From the NCBI GenBank assembly GCA_044224515.1, contig JBGAKH010000001.1, positions 124,001 to 188,000 on the forward strand: a DNA stretch of 64,000 bases. The letters are read 5' to 3'. Below, one piece after another: positions 10,401-18,839 of the stretch (the stretch's first letter is position 1; each line of letters opens with the position of its first letter). The position numbers and the translations under genes are program-made. The DNA is from JBBATK01 sp044224515 (lineage in GTDB: Bacteria > Bacteroidota > Ignavibacteria > Kapaibacteriales > NICIL-2). Below the pieces are notes generated by a model. The model searched no databases. It saw only the letters and a list, made by a program, of their open reading frames with translations, and was not told the origin of the DNA.

Positions 10401-12776
10401 CGCTACAGCCCTCCTACCGCTTTAAGTTTGAAGGCTGACAGTATTGTGTGTAAAGGTACGCCGATCAGTGTACAAGTCTCAATCAAGGGCGGACAACCTC
10501 CTTATGCAATACGATGGAAAGCTTCAGATCCATCTCTTACACTTGGTGGTAAAGACAGCACTGTGACTGCGACCATACAACAGACGACAACGTTCAGCGC
10601 TACTGTTATCGACTCACTAGGATGCTCAACGATCAAAAGCGTGGTGGTCAAGGTTGACTCTGCTTCGAACCCACGCATTAGCACCGAGGGCAATAAGAAA
10701 GCAATTTGTAATGGCTCCGCCTTGCAACTGGATGCCGGAACCTATACAGGAGTGACGTATTCATGGTCAACCGGTGAAAAGACTCAAAAGATCAAAGTAA
10801 ACGCTGAAGGCACATATGTAGTGTCTATCAAAAACAAGAACGGCTGTGAAGGCAAGGACTCTGTTTATATACGTGTTCAAACAGCCCCGCAAGCACGCCT
10901 TGCGAACCCTCCCGACACAATGATATGTGAAGGTGGCAGCGCGTTGCTACGAGTTCAAGGCACATGGTCATCAGTCCGGTGGTCCAACGGAATACCAGGT
11001 CCGAGCAACCAAGTAAGTCAAGAAGGCTCGTATTGGGTCAGCGTAACTGACTCACTTGGATGTGTAGGATACTCAGACACGGTGCAGGTTCACGTTTCGC
11101 GTATGGCAGCGCAACTGAACGGACCAAACTCTCTGTGCGCCGGTGTTGACGGAACCTTTAGTGTCGATACAAACTCGGCATGGACCTATAATTGGGTGGC
11201 CGGTTCGACCGCAACGATTGTCGGTGATCCGACGAGTGCTCGCATTTCTGTGAAGTGGTCCTCTCAGGGCACTGATACAGTGCGTGTTGTCATCACAGAT
11301 ACTCGTAGTGGCTGCGTGATCAGCAAACAGCTCCCTGTAACGATCAGTACAACCTTAAGCCCTACGCTAAGCATTGACGGAGTCAGTGTACTCTGCGGAA
11401 ATACTTCGACCATTATCAAAGCTCCTCTTGGATACGACAGTTATGTCTGGTCAAGCGGCGAAACAACTTCAAGCATAACAGTAAATACTGCCGGCCGCTA
11501 TTCTGTACGCGTTGTATCCGGTGGTTGCAATGGCACCAGCGACACAGTTGAGATAAAAAGTGCACCGCCAATCAGCGTTTCGATTCAGGGTGACACGTCA
11601 ATTTGTGCCGGAGCTTCAACCGTTCTCAGTGCCAGCCCGGGCTTTGTTTCCTATCGCTGGTCCAATGGCGACTCCACAAGTACAACTACTGTGTCGACTC
11701 CGGGAAGTTATAGTGTCACCGTTCGCGACACCAATGGCTGCGAAACGACATCGTCGCGTGTCGTTAGCATAATACGTGTGAACATCAGCGGATCTAACTC
11801 CCTTGATTTCAATACTGTCCTTGTCAATCAAACAAGCACACTGAGGTACAGTATCCCAAATACAAACTCGGAGAGCATCACAATTCAAGACGTCTACATT
11901 GCCAACGCTAGTCCTGAATTCAAGCTTAAATCGGTTAATCCAAAACCGCCCGGCGTACTTCTCCCCAATCAATCCTTGCTAGCAGATTTGAGTTTTAGTC
12001 CAAGTGATCTGCAATCCTACACTGACACTTTGGTAGTAGTCATTTCACTACCCTGTCCGGACACCATTCGTATTGCACTTAGTGGAAGAGGTACGAAGGA
12101 CTCTATCAGTGCAGTGCTATGGATGACGGATGTTCGTGGTGCATCCGGCGACGAAGTTCGACTACCAGTCTTTCTCAAGTTTTCAAACAACCAAGAATAC
12201 ACTGACGTTGATTGCCGGGTGACAGTAAAGCTTAACGCGTACATTTTCCATCCTACATCGATTAGCAGCGGCACGCTGAAGTCCAATGTGGTTGCAGGGC
12301 GTGAAAGGACAATCAGCGTTGATTTGATGAATGCAACACTCAAAAGCGGCGCCAAGCTTTTTGACATCGTCGGTACTGCCCTAACCGATCGTGATTCCGT
12401 TGCCGTGACGTCCCCGTCAATTGTTTGGCTACGTACCATTTCGGCGGCCACGCAAGATTCAAGCGGAACGTTGACCATCACCGGCTGTAACGGTGATCAT
12501 TTTAACTTGGTTGAGGTCACACCACTGTCTTTAGAACTCAGTCCAAACCCCGCGACTGCAGATGTACACGTAGCTGTAAAGAGCAGTGTCGACTTTGAGC
12601 ACATTGTTCGCATCTACCATTCCGACGGACGTTGCGCCGGAGAGTCGCGTATTGTTCCGCAGTCCGGTACAGTAGACTACGAGGCGACGATTAGAGGATT
12701 AGCTTCAGGTGTATACGTCGTTGTTGTTCAAGCCGGATCGCAATTCGTTTCTCGACATGTAACGGTTGTCAATTGA
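7485..12776 (+). CDS. giant secreted SBBP-repeat / Ig-like T9SS cargo protein
   Basis: A 1763-residue cell-surface or secreted protein. A signal peptide covers about residues 1-26. Next comes a segment opening with FYVENKGQWDDQVKF, typical of the region before SBBP propellers. From about 260 to 730 there are repeated blades with the signature YSTYIGG or STFLGG spaced by VCG and FPTT motifs, which suggests a beta-propeller. About residues 730-1420 are tandem PKD/Ig-like repeats with recurrent SWSTGE, YRWSNG and VSVTDSLGC motifs. A HYDIN/Asp-like domain follows (about 1425-1530), then a possible cohesin-like domain (about 1540-1670). The end (LELSPNPATADVHV through LASGVYVVVV) is a type A T9SS sorting domain. 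Its substrate is unknown; the architecture fits an adhesin or matrix protein. Confidence 0.85.
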   Translation: MHRSINRLRLSLLFLLAASGTCLQAGMNPIHHPGSPGLFYVENKGQWDDQVKFKLQAARGVFWICDDGFVYDTKQYFVTRPETKNHEPGNSQPIDSIRGHVIRIRFTNTDKHILCGYEQLPGVHNYFLGKDKSKWRSNVALYKEVNSSGIASKISTRYYVDEGTLRYDLIVPPGAEPSGVRFNIEGATQVRVNALGELVIGTSLGEITQKKLEAYQTIGSKRVPVACAFKVYDNGEIGFRCGAYNSSIPLVVDPIVWSSYVGGMAMALTGTNGQNTEDCFDMTVDAAGNPVIVGTTETNDFPTTVGAYSRIKKNIDDTVSYCEAFVTKFNANGSGLVFSTYLGGKASDWGRGICLSNDTIYVCGGTESGDFPTTSGSFSQVRSGSSDAFVAKFSPNGSTLLASTLIGGPNFDQLLSIKADNAGVYVCGWTLFDGYPTTLNALQAHNDLWWCCVASVFNKNLTALNGSTYIGGRGTAFDLAIDNSSNMYIVGVEIDTTLQTTANAYKRNRNGIFSDAYLVKINSTCTSLLYGTYIGGEDEDIAYGVCLDASSNIIVCGKTRSDNWPTTAGAYDRSYNWIRNSSRTGDPYDDYYDGFVFKLSSSYQLLYSTYIGGKSSDWFQRVTTAPNGSALLTGISYSPDYPATACCIDSTQNGVADLVFTVLNSTGSVVTYSTFLGGGGTDIAYGIARQSNGHVYLCGSSWDYSFPTTTGSYQPVRKLTDGIVLKIDPTAGFTVNAGNDIMYSCTGFGNTVYLAATPACGVGPYSYSWTPTTNLSDPHSDKPVTFTTTTGMEYKVTVTDAGGNVAVNTVSLVPLLLKVRPGSDTVVCWGRNTRLNTKVTGGMGQKTYQWYPAVGLDSSNIANPLANPDTTTMYVLIVSDTAGCQRSDSVLVRISRSRVKSTHDTTLCGLNAIKLAPRIEGGINPLAFKWTTKGSATLSTSATPTFTVDSTTMFYLAITDSLSCTSRDSILVRYSPPTALSLKADSIVCKGTPISVQVSIKGGQPPYAIRWKASDPSLTLGGKDSTVTATIQQTTTFSATVIDSLGCSTIKSVVVKVDSASNPRISTEGNKKAICNGSALQLDAGTYTGVTYSWSTGEKTQKIKVNAEGTYVVSIKNKNGCEGKDSVYIRVQTAPQARLANPPDTMICEGGSALLRVQGTWSSVRWSNGIPGPSNQVSQEGSYWVSVTDSLGCVGYSDTVQVHVSRMAAQLNGPNSLCAGVDGTFSVDTNSAWTYNWVAGSTATIVGDPTSARISVKWSSQGTDTVRVVITDTRSGCVISKQLPVTISTTLSPTLSIDGVSVLCGNTSTIIKAPLGYDSYVWSSGETTSSITVNTAGRYSVRVVSGGCNGTSDTVEIKSAPPISVSIQGDTSICAGASTVLSASPGFVSYRWSNGDSTSTTTVSTPGSYSVTVRDTNGCETTSSRVVSIIRVNISGSNSLDFNTVLVNQTSTLRYSIPNTNSESITIQDVYIANASPEFKLKSVNPKPPGVLLPNQSLLADLSFSPSDLQSYTDTLVVVISLPCPDTIRIALSGRGTKDSISAVLWMTDVRGASGDEVRLPVFLKFSNNQEYTDVDCRVTVKLNAYIFHPTSISSGTLKSNVVAGRERTISVDLMNATLKSGAKLFDIVGTALTDRDSVAVTSPSIVWLRTISAATQDSSGTLTITGCNGDHFNLVEVTPLSLELSPNPATADVHVAVKSSVDFEHIVRIYHSDGRCAGESRIVPQSGTVDYEATIRGLASGVYVVVVQAGSQFVSRHVTVVN

Positions 12777-12915
12777 GATACCTTCTCGAAGACTGAGCTC
12801 CTCACTTTGAAGCCTCAGCTTCATAGTACAGCTTCGTTCTGATTGTCGTATGTAGCGCCTCTACTACACAAATGTTCCAGTGTGTTGGAAGCGTAACGTC
12901 GTGGGACATTTTCTA

Positions 12916-12942
12916 TCCTGTGCGGGCGTAGCCCGCACAGGA
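12916..12942. terminator. GTA-triloop hairpin between convergent genes
   Basis: A perfect 12-bp stem (TCCTGTGCGGGC and its complement) surrounds a GTA loop. It lies between the convergent ends of the giant surface-protein gene (+) and the GroES-like gene (-), 64 bases from the latter. No clean U-tract exists on either strand. It probably serves as a bidirectional transcript end. Confidence 0.5.
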
Positions 12943-13006
12943 AAAAGTAGGCAGCTTTGATAATGCGTCCGCAAAGGATGGCGCCCACCCCTACCTAAAA
13001 CTCGTC

Positions 13007-13360
13007 TCAAAACTCTTCTCTAATGAGCATGAGGATAGCGCTCTGCGGAACTATGAGATATTGTTCCGACTCATATTCAACTTCGAATGCGCTCGCCTGC
13101 AGATAAATGGCAAGATCTCCCACTTGAGCTTGCAGTGGAATGTAACGCACTTTTTCATGCGCTTCCTTCCAGGGTTCAACTTCATCGGCAATTGCGGGTA
13201 TTGGATAACCCGGACCTACTTTGATAACATAAGCGCTCTGGATTTTTTCGTTTTCTTTGACACCCGGGGGTAAGTACAAACCTGATCGTGTTTGCTGCTC
13301 GTGACTCCGCGCTTTTAAGAGTACGCGATCTCCCACAACGATAAATGAGTCTGTTTTCAT
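13007..13360 (-). CDS. GroES-like co-chaperonin paralogue
   Basis: The 117-residue protein has the Cpn10 fold signature. VGDRVLLKA is near the start, TRSGLYLPPG sits where GroES has its mobile loop and roof region, KVGPG is in the middle, and VGDLAIYLQASAFEVEYESEQYLIV stands in for the usual V-GDxVly-kyaGtEv--dg-eylil. It is about 20 residues longer than standard GroES. The extra residues fall around IPAIADEVEPWKEAHEKVRY, before the barrel closes. No groEL gene is present, so it is an orphan. It may be a specialised paralogue acting with GroEL encoded elsewhere. It lies 114 bases downstream of feoB on the same strand. Confidence 0.82.
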   Translation of the reverse strand: MKTDSFIVVGDRVLLKARSHEQQTRSGLYLPPGVKENEKIQSAYVIKVGPGYPIPAIADEVEPWKEAHEKVRYIPLQAQVGDLAIYLQASAFEVEYESEQYLIVPQSAILMLIREEF

Positions 13361-13474
13361 AGCAACAATGGATGGTGTCGATAAGTAAATGAATGCAACA
13401 AAGACCCGGTCGATACAAGAAACTTACGTCAAGAATGAAGTACCGGTCGGCACAGGCGGCTCTTTCTGTGTCAA

Positions 13475-15352
13475 TCAGCTCGACATGACTTTTGTGATGT
13501 TGAAGACCAACACCGATGCGACATATGCCAGTACAAAAGTATAGCCGAAAGCAATCGCTGCCCACTTCCAAGATCCGCTCTCTCGTCGAATAATGGCTAC
13601 GGTTGACATACATTGCAGCGCAAATATGTAAAAAGCCAATACCGAAAAAGCAGAAGCAGGGCTCATAGAGGACCGTAGGTTTAGCAACAAATTGGAATCT
13701 CCCTGTTCGGATGTTGTAGCGAAGAGTTGCGCCATGACGGAAACAAATGTCTCGCGCGCTGCAAATGAACCTAGTACGCCAATGCTAATCTTCCAATCGA
13801 AACCGCAAGGTGCAAAAACCGGCTGTACTGCCCTTCCCAGTTGCCCGATGTAGCTATGCTCTAATTGGAGCTGTTCATTTTGAGCGTCGGTCATTGCGGT
13901 CAGTGCCTCGGTCCGAGGGAATTCCGAGAGAAGCCAAAGTGCCAGTGAGATTCCAAGAATAACGGTTCCGGCAGTTTTGAGAAAATCCTGACAACGAGTC
14001 CAAACGGTCAGAGTAACAGTTTTGAACGACGGAACCCGATACGGCGGAAACTCAATGAGGAAGTGCAGAGTCTCAGAACGGAAAAGTGTCTTTCGCAGGA
14101 CTAGCGCCACGACTAGTCCACTTAACAGACCGACAAGGTAAAGCATTGCCATGACAGCCGACTGCAGAGGAATCAGACCAATCAGGTTGTGAGCCGGCAC
14201 AAATGCTGCTATCAAGAGCGCATAAACCGGTAATCGCGCACTACACGTCATCAATGGAGCAACCATAATCGTGGTCATACGATCCTTGTGCGAAGGAATA
14301 ATGCGTGCGGACATTATTCCGGGTATTGCGCAAGCAAAGGAGCCCAACAAGGGTATAAAAGAACGTCCTTGGAGTCCGAAGATGCCCATGGCTCTATCGA
14401 CGATAAAAGCGGCGCGTGCAAGGTAGCCACAGTCCTCCAGCAGGGTCACAACTAACATGAGAATCACAATCTGAGGTAGAAACACCAGTACGGAGCCGAC
14501 TCCATTCAACACACCCTTGTTCAAGGCATCTCGAAGCAGCCCCGGTGCTATGTTCGTTTCCACGAGAGCACGAAGTGCATCGATTCCCTTCTCAATCCCT
14601 TGCATAAGCGGTTCGGCACCGCTAAAGATTCCAATGAAGAACAACATCATCACAGCTGCAAAAGCCAATCCACCCCACAGAGGATGCAGCAGCACTGAGT
14701 CAAGTCGCGCTGTCAGAAGGTCTTGTTCATGACGATTCAATACGCGTTGACTGAGCCCTCGAGCCCACTCAACACGATCTACCACGCTAGCATCGTTCGG
14801 GATATTTGCTATTCGAGGAATAGCGAAGTCTTTCAGTGAGCCAAGTTTCTTGCGCACATTCTGCACGCCGATTCCCTTCGAACCAACAACCCCCAATACC
14901 GGTATTCCTAGGGCACGCTCCAAACCGATATCATCGAGTACACCACCTTGCGCTTTGATGGAGTCGATCATCGTCACCACAACAATGGTAGGAATTTGCA
15001 GCTCTGCAAATTGAGCGAAGAGTGTCAAACTCTTCTCGACATTGGTGCCGTCAATGACAAACAAACATGCGTGTGGACGTTGTAGATGGGTGCTCTTACC
15101 GCTGAGTACAGCAACTCCAAATTCTTCGTCTTGTGAATGCGCTTCAAGCGAGTACAAGCCGGGTAGGTCAACGAGTTCAGAACTGCCGCTTTCGAGTCGA
15201 ACACTTCCTTTTTTAGGCTCGACTGTTACGCCGGGAAAATTGCCAACTTTCTGACGAAGACCGGTCAGATGATTAAACAAGGTTGACTTACCGCTATTAG
15301 GAGTGCCTACGAGGGCAACGTAGGGCTTTGGAGATTGGAACTCTTGAGGCAT
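13475..15352 (-). CDS. feoB: ferrous iron transporter FeoB
   Basis: Inner-membrane Fe(II) importer with an N-terminal G-protein domain. G1 is GTPNSGKS (residues 16-23) and G3 is DLPG (62-65). The G4 position reads TMID (127-130), so the usual asparagine of NxxD, which helps to select guanine, is replaced by threonine. A helical spacer follows, then about eight or more membrane segments with two Gate repeats containing conserved cysteine and proline stretches (FACAIPGIMSARII and SFAARETFVSVMAQLF). At 625 residues it is shorter than the 773-residue E. coli protein and lacks long C-terminal extensions. It starts 28 bases after feoA, so both share the iron-type promoter and operator upstream of feoA. 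Confidence 0.95.
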   Translation of the reverse strand: MPQEFQSPKPYVALVGTPNSGKSTLFNHLTGLRQKVGNFPGVTVEPKKGSVRLESGSSELVDLPGLYSLEAHSQDEEFGVAVLSGKSTHLQRPHACLFVIDGTNVEKSLTLFAQFAELQIPTIVVVTMIDSIKAQGGVLDDIGLERALGIPVLGVVGSKGIGVQNVRKKLGSLKDFAIPRIANIPNDASVVDRVEWARGLSQRVLNRHEQDLLTARLDSVLLHPLWGGLAFAAVMMLFFIGIFSGAEPLMQGIEKGIDALRALVETNIAPGLLRDALNKGVLNGVGSVLVFLPQIVILMLVVTLLEDCGYLARAAFIVDRAMGIFGLQGRSFIPLLGSFACAIPGIMSARIIPSHKDRMTTIMVAPLMTCSARLPVYALLIAAFVPAHNLIGLIPLQSAVMAMLYLVGLLSGLVVALVLRKTLFRSETLHFLIEFPPYRVPSFKTVTLTVWTRCQDFLKTAGTVILGISLALWLLSEFPRTEALTAMTDAQNEQLQLEHSYIGQLGRAVQPVFAPCGFDWKISIGVLGSFAARETFVSVMAQLFATTSEQGDSNLLLNLRSSMSPASAFSVLAFYIFALQCMSTVAIIRRESGSWKWAAIAFGYTFVLAYVASVLVFNITKVMSS

Positions 15353-15380
15353 CTGTTGACGTTGTTCGCAGTGCGATAAA

Positions 15381-15614
15381 TTAGTGGATCTGCTCCACGC
15401 AAATCTCCAGACTATGTGCAGGACGCATCGCTATGCGTGATTGCCCAAAACGAATCTCGATCGGTCCGCGCAAGGGGGCGCGTCGTACAAATGTAAAGGT
15501 GGTGCCGGGAACAAGTCCCAATTCGCTCAATCGTCGGGTAAACGCGTTTTCCTGCGAATAACTAACGATTTTCGCAACAGCACCGGCCGGCAAGTCGAGA
15601 ATACTCTGTAGCAT
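15381..15614 (-). CDS. feoA: FeoA-domain protein
   Basis: A 77-residue cytoplasmic SH3-like protein that partners FeoB in ferrous iron uptake. The sequence has the FeoA pattern: a Leu-rich start, RRLSELGLVPGTTFTFVRRAPLRGPIEIRF, and a C-terminal IAMRPAHSLEICV. I place the start at the ATG at 15614. The in-frame TTG at 15647 would put the promoter and operator inside the coding sequence. The gene leads the feoAB operon, 28 bases before feoB. Expression is probably repressed by a metal-sensing regulator bound to the palindrome at 15620-15640. Confidence 0.9.
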   Translation of the reverse strand: MLQSILDLPAGAVAKIVSYSQENAFTRRLSELGLVPGTTFTFVRRAPLRGPIEIRFGQSRIAMRPAHSLEICVEQIH

Positions 15615-15619
15615 ATTCT

Positions 15620-15640
15620 TATTTGGATTTATTCCAAATA
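15620..15640. promoter_or_regulatory. palindromic operator in front of feoA
   Basis: A perfect inverted repeat of two 8-base arms (TATTTGGA and TCCAAATA) separated by five bases. It begins six bases upstream of the feoA ATG and covers most of the -7 element and the predicted transcription start. A dimeric repressor bound here would block RNA polymerase. The neighbouring feoAB genes suggest a DtxR-, MntR- or Fur-type iron regulator. The repeat and its position are seen; the identity of the regulator is inferred. Confidence 0.65.
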
Positions 15641-15666
15641 TACGCAATTGTTACATAGATAAACAA
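15635..15666 (-). promoter_or_regulatory. Bacteroidota-type promoter of feoAB
   Basis: On the minus strand TTG (15666-15664) is followed by 21 bases and TATATTTG (15642-15635), a full match to the Bacteroidota -33/-7 consensus. The predicted start near 15630 gives a leader of about 16 bases to the feoA ATG. The operator palindrome overlaps the -7 element. Confidence 0.65.
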
Positions 15667-15786
15667 GACTTTTTCATCCATTCCATTCTCCACTATTTTC
15701 GTGTGATCGGTCGTTCCGTAGCTACTATGCACGGCGCATACAGACCTTTTTTGGACGAACCACTCATCACCAATACATCGCGACCA

Positions 15787-16503
15787 ATGGCAGATCTAGC
15801 GGTAAACATAGACCATATAGCTACACTCCGAGAAGCCAGAGGCGGAACGGAACCGGATCCCGTAAGTGCAGCGCTCATAGCCGAATTGAACGGCGCTGTG
15901 GGCATTGTTTGCCATTTGCGTGAAGACAGACGTCATGTCAATGACCGAGATGTCCGTCTACTGCGTGAACTCGTGCAAACCAAACTGGATCTGGAAATGG
16001 GTGCTACAGAAGAGATAATCTCAATAGCATTGGATGTAGGACCGGATTTAGTAACCATCGTTCCGGAACATCGGCAGGAATTGACCACCGAAGGAGGTCT
16101 AGATGTTGCTGCTGATGTCAAGCGCTACCGTAATCTCGTTGAGATTATGCACAATCAAGATATCGAAGTGAGTTTCTTCATCGAACCTGCCAGAGAACAG
16201 ATCGAAGCCGTCTTACAAACCGGAGCAGACATCATAGAATTGCATACCGGCATTTATGCAAATGCTCGCACGGCAGCCGACATACAACGTAGTCTGGCGG
16301 ATATTCGTTCAGCGGTAAGCTTTGCAAGCACTCAAGGTTTACGCGTAACTGCCGGACATGGATTGAACTACGTAAACATTGCCCCTATTGTCGCATTGCG
16401 TGAAATTGTTGAAGTCAGTATTGGTCATGCGCTCATGGCACGAGCCGTCTACACGGGTTTGGCATCAGCCGTACGAGAAATGACACAGCTCGTACGGGCT
16501 TAG
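15787..16503 (+). CDS. pdxJ: pyridoxine 5'-phosphate synthase
   Basis: Condenses 1-deoxy-xylulose 5-phosphate with 3-amino-2-oxopropyl phosphate to give pyridoxine 5'-phosphate, the final ring-closing step of the DXP-dependent vitamin B6 pathway. The protein has the family signatures VNIDHIATLREARGGTEPDP, CHLREDRRHVNDRD, LDLEMGATEEI, TIVPEHRQELTTEGGLD, ELHTGIYANA and TAGHGLNY. I start it at the ATG at 15787 because the family begins within a few residues of VNIDH, giving 238 residues. An earlier in-frame start at 15703 would add 28 atypical residues. It is transcribed divergently from feoAB. Confidence 0.95.
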   Translation: MADLAVNIDHIATLREARGGTEPDPVSAALIAELNGAVGIVCHLREDRRHVNDRDVRLLRELVQTKLDLEMGATEEIISIALDVGPDLVTIVPEHRQELTTEGGLDVAADVKRYRNLVEIMHNQDIEVSFFIEPAREQIEAVLQTGADIIELHTGIYANARTAADIQRSLADIRSAVSFASTQGLRVTAGHGLNYVNIAPIVALREIVEVSIGHALMARAVYTGLASAVREMTQLVRA

Positions 16504-16577
16504 TCGTACGAGCTGCGGATTAGTGTCGGTGTTGATGCTATTACTGTGCACCATCAATACAACTTCGGTAGTGCATT

Positions 16578-18800
16578 CTACAAGGCATGCTCCGTGGCGC
16601 GAGGTTTTGCTCCCGTTGCCGCAGCCATGACCGAAGGAATGGTAATCATTACCACGTTTCCGTCTTCACCAAGAGATCCAACCGTGATACTACAATTCAT
16701 ACGTCGGAACTGAGAAGCCGCAACTCCTAGTCTGAACATGATATTACACTCATCATGCTCTAACTCATCGATTAGATTATTCGTGGCATTGTTGTAGCGA
16801 TGTATCATGCGCTCAACCAAATTGTTGTGGCTGGCTAACATCTGGACTTCCAGCACACTCTCCACCGTGTTTTCTTCTACGCTGCACTGTACGACGGTGT
16901 CGGACTTTCCTTCACATAAAGCACCGAGTAGGTGATGAATGGCATTGCTCAAGAGTTGTTCTTCTGCGCGCACGGTATATTCCGGACTAACGCTATTCGT
17001 AATGACGTTGATTGGAGCCGAGTCCTGACTCTCTCGAAGCGCCTTGGTGGCGGAGCTAATACAGCTAAGCAGGTAACTTGACTGATGATCATCTTGATGA
17101 CTCGTTCCCTTTGCAACTTCAAGCAAATCGCTGACGATGTTGTACATCTGATCCGAGCTTTGATTGGCTAGCTTTAGGAACTGCAACTGACGTTCATCTT
17201 CGTAATCCATGTTTGCGGAGATCTTGTGCAGGTTCATCAACGAATCGGCTAAGGAGCCGCGCACGCGCTCCGTTAAGTTTATCATGAATGTCGACTTGAA
17301 TTCACTTGACTCGTAAGCCAATTGTTCGGCGATTTCAAGCTGCTTTGATTTCAACTTGATTTGCTCTTCGGCTGCCTTTGCTTCCGTCACATCTCTTCCG
17401 TTGCAATAAATCGTGGATTCATGAGCGACTGCTGTGAAGCTCCAATTGATCCAACGCTGCTGGCCGTTCTTGGTTTTCATAAGAACCTCCAACTTGAAGT
17501 CAAACTCAGCCGCCGAATTCGTAAGTAGAGGGAGAATCTTATCGAAATCCTGACCATTTACCAAGAACTGTGAGAAGTGATGATTCAGGAACTCTGCCTC
17601 GTTGAATCCCATAATCGTCTGAACTGCAGGATTCACTGCTTGCCAGATCCCTTGTTGACTCATAGTTGCAATCATGTCTTGGCTCAACTCCAGAACGCGA
17701 CGATTGCTCGAGGTAATTTTATCAGCCAAGTTGAGCGCACGGTCGTGACTCATTACAAGTGTCATCAAGAATCCGCACAACGCGATGGTAAGTAGTAAAC
17801 CCGCTGCGAGTGTAATCCATGAGAGATTTGACTGCAAACCTTTGCCCAGAACATTGGAGCTACTGAAGTTGATGGTGAATTCTCGATCTCCAAAGCTAAA
17901 GCTTCTCTTCGTGTTCAGGATGACTCCTCCTGTAGATAACGCCGCTTCATAGTTTGGTGACTTATACGCAACCTGGTCATTACCATTGATATCCTTGGTA
18001 GTAAGCGTATACACGATGTTCTTATCGGTTCCAACGGTATCTCCTATCGCGCCATGCAAGAAACGATTTGCTTCAAGCTCGACATATACTACTCCGTCAA
18101 ATCGATCGCCGGCATGTGCCAATAAGAGATCTACCGGAGCTTGAGCACTTTGCTTTTTATCGACAACAGTCATGAGCACGATACTTGCGGTGTCTCCGCC
18201 TCGGAAGTTGAACACCGGTGTGCTCACCATGCCGTGTGATGCCGATGCTCTGTGCAAGGCGTGTGCGAATACAGGGTTGGACAGCAAGTCAAAACCACTG
18301 ATGTGCTGGTTACGAGCAAAGGGAACCACATACGATATTGGTTCGTATGTCGAACGCTCGCCCGGAGGATAGACTTTATAATTCATGTTACCCTCGCTGC
18401 GATTATAGAGCACTAAGTCAGCGAGTTGCGGATGAGAGACATGGTTGGCATATGCAATGCTTAAAATGCCCGGCTCCGACTTCGCCGGAATAGTGCTATA
18501 CAACTCAAACACATCGCGAACCACCTGAACGCTGGCTTTGAACAATCCGTCCAGGTTATGAAGGACCTGCTCCTGCTTCGCGAAACCGGTTTCGGTACGA
18601 CTGGTTAGCGAGCTGACAGATTTGTCAAACTCCATCTGCATGTCGGTGCGTACTTTGACTTCAACCAACTTCATGGCTGTTATGCTGAGCCCAACACCTA
18701 CAATGAGCACAATGAGAGGACTTATAAGGCGCTTGAGGGACGGAAGAGTGAACGACCGTTTAGCACCTTGGTTGTTTTCGACAGAATGGGCTGTATACAT
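16578..18800 (-). CDS. CHASE-PAS membrane sensor with degenerate histidine kinase core
   Basis: A 740-residue inner-membrane sensor. TM1 is at about 25-45 and TM2 at about 326-350; between them lies a periplasmic CHASE-like domain with ISGFDLLSNPVFAHALHRASASHGMVSTP. A PAS domain covers about 362-478 and ends in NGRDVTEAKAAEEQ. The following region aligns with a HisKA dimerisation helix, but the H-box reads NLTERVRGSL at 508-517, with glutamate 511 where the phospho-accepting histidine should be. The C-terminal domain (about 595-725) keeps only a remnant of the N-box (EEQLLSNAIHHLLGAL) and lacks recognisable DxGxG motifs. The protein is therefore probably a kinase-dead receptor. No response regulator is adjacent. 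It lies just downstream of the surface cluster, beyond a terminator. Confidence 0.8.
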   Translation of the reverse strand: MYTAHSVENNQGAKRSFTLPSLKRLISPLIVLIVGVGLSITAMKLVEVKVRTDMQMEFDKSVSSLTSRTETGFAKQEQVLHNLDGLFKASVQVVRDVFELYSTIPAKSEPGILSIAYANHVSHPQLADLVLYNRSEGNMNYKVYPPGERSTYEPISYVVPFARNQHISGFDLLSNPVFAHALHRASASHGMVSTPVFNFRGGDTASIVLMTVVDKKQSAQAPVDLLLAHAGDRFDGVVYVELEANRFLHGAIGDTVGTDKNIVYTLTTKDINGNDQVAYKSPNYEAALSTGGVILNTKRSFSFGDREFTINFSSSNVLGKGLQSNLSWITLAAGLLLTIALCGFLMTLVMSHDRALNLADKITSSNRRVLELSQDMIATMSQQGIWQAVNPAVQTIMGFNEAEFLNHHFSQFLVNGQDFDKILPLLTNSAAEFDFKLEVLMKTKNGQQRWINWSFTAVAHESTIYCNGRDVTEAKAAEEQIKLKSKQLEIAEQLAYESSEFKSTFMINLTERVRGSLADSLMNLHKISANMDYEDERQLQFLKLANQSSDQMYNIVSDLLEVAKGTSHQDDHQSSYLLSCISSATKALRESQDSAPINVITNSVSPEYTVRAEEQLLSNAIHHLLGALCEGKSDTVVQCSVEENTVESVLEVQMLASHNNLVERMIHRYNNATNNLIDELEHDECNIMFRLGVAASQFRRMNCSITVGSLGEDGNVVMITIPSVMAAATGAKPRATEHAL

Positions 18801-18839
18801 AGCACGTGTTCGAGTAAATACACTATGCTGAGTATCGGC

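Noticed and set aside
7485..12776. Repeated domains in the giant protein as a possible recombination artefact or tandem DNA repeat
   Set aside because: The repeats are strongly diverged at the DNA level and follow known SBBP and Ig-like patterns, so ordinary domain duplication is enough.
15615..15647. TTG at 15647 as the start of feoA
   Set aside because: It would place the operator and the -7 element inside the coding sequence and add 11 residues not typical of FeoA.
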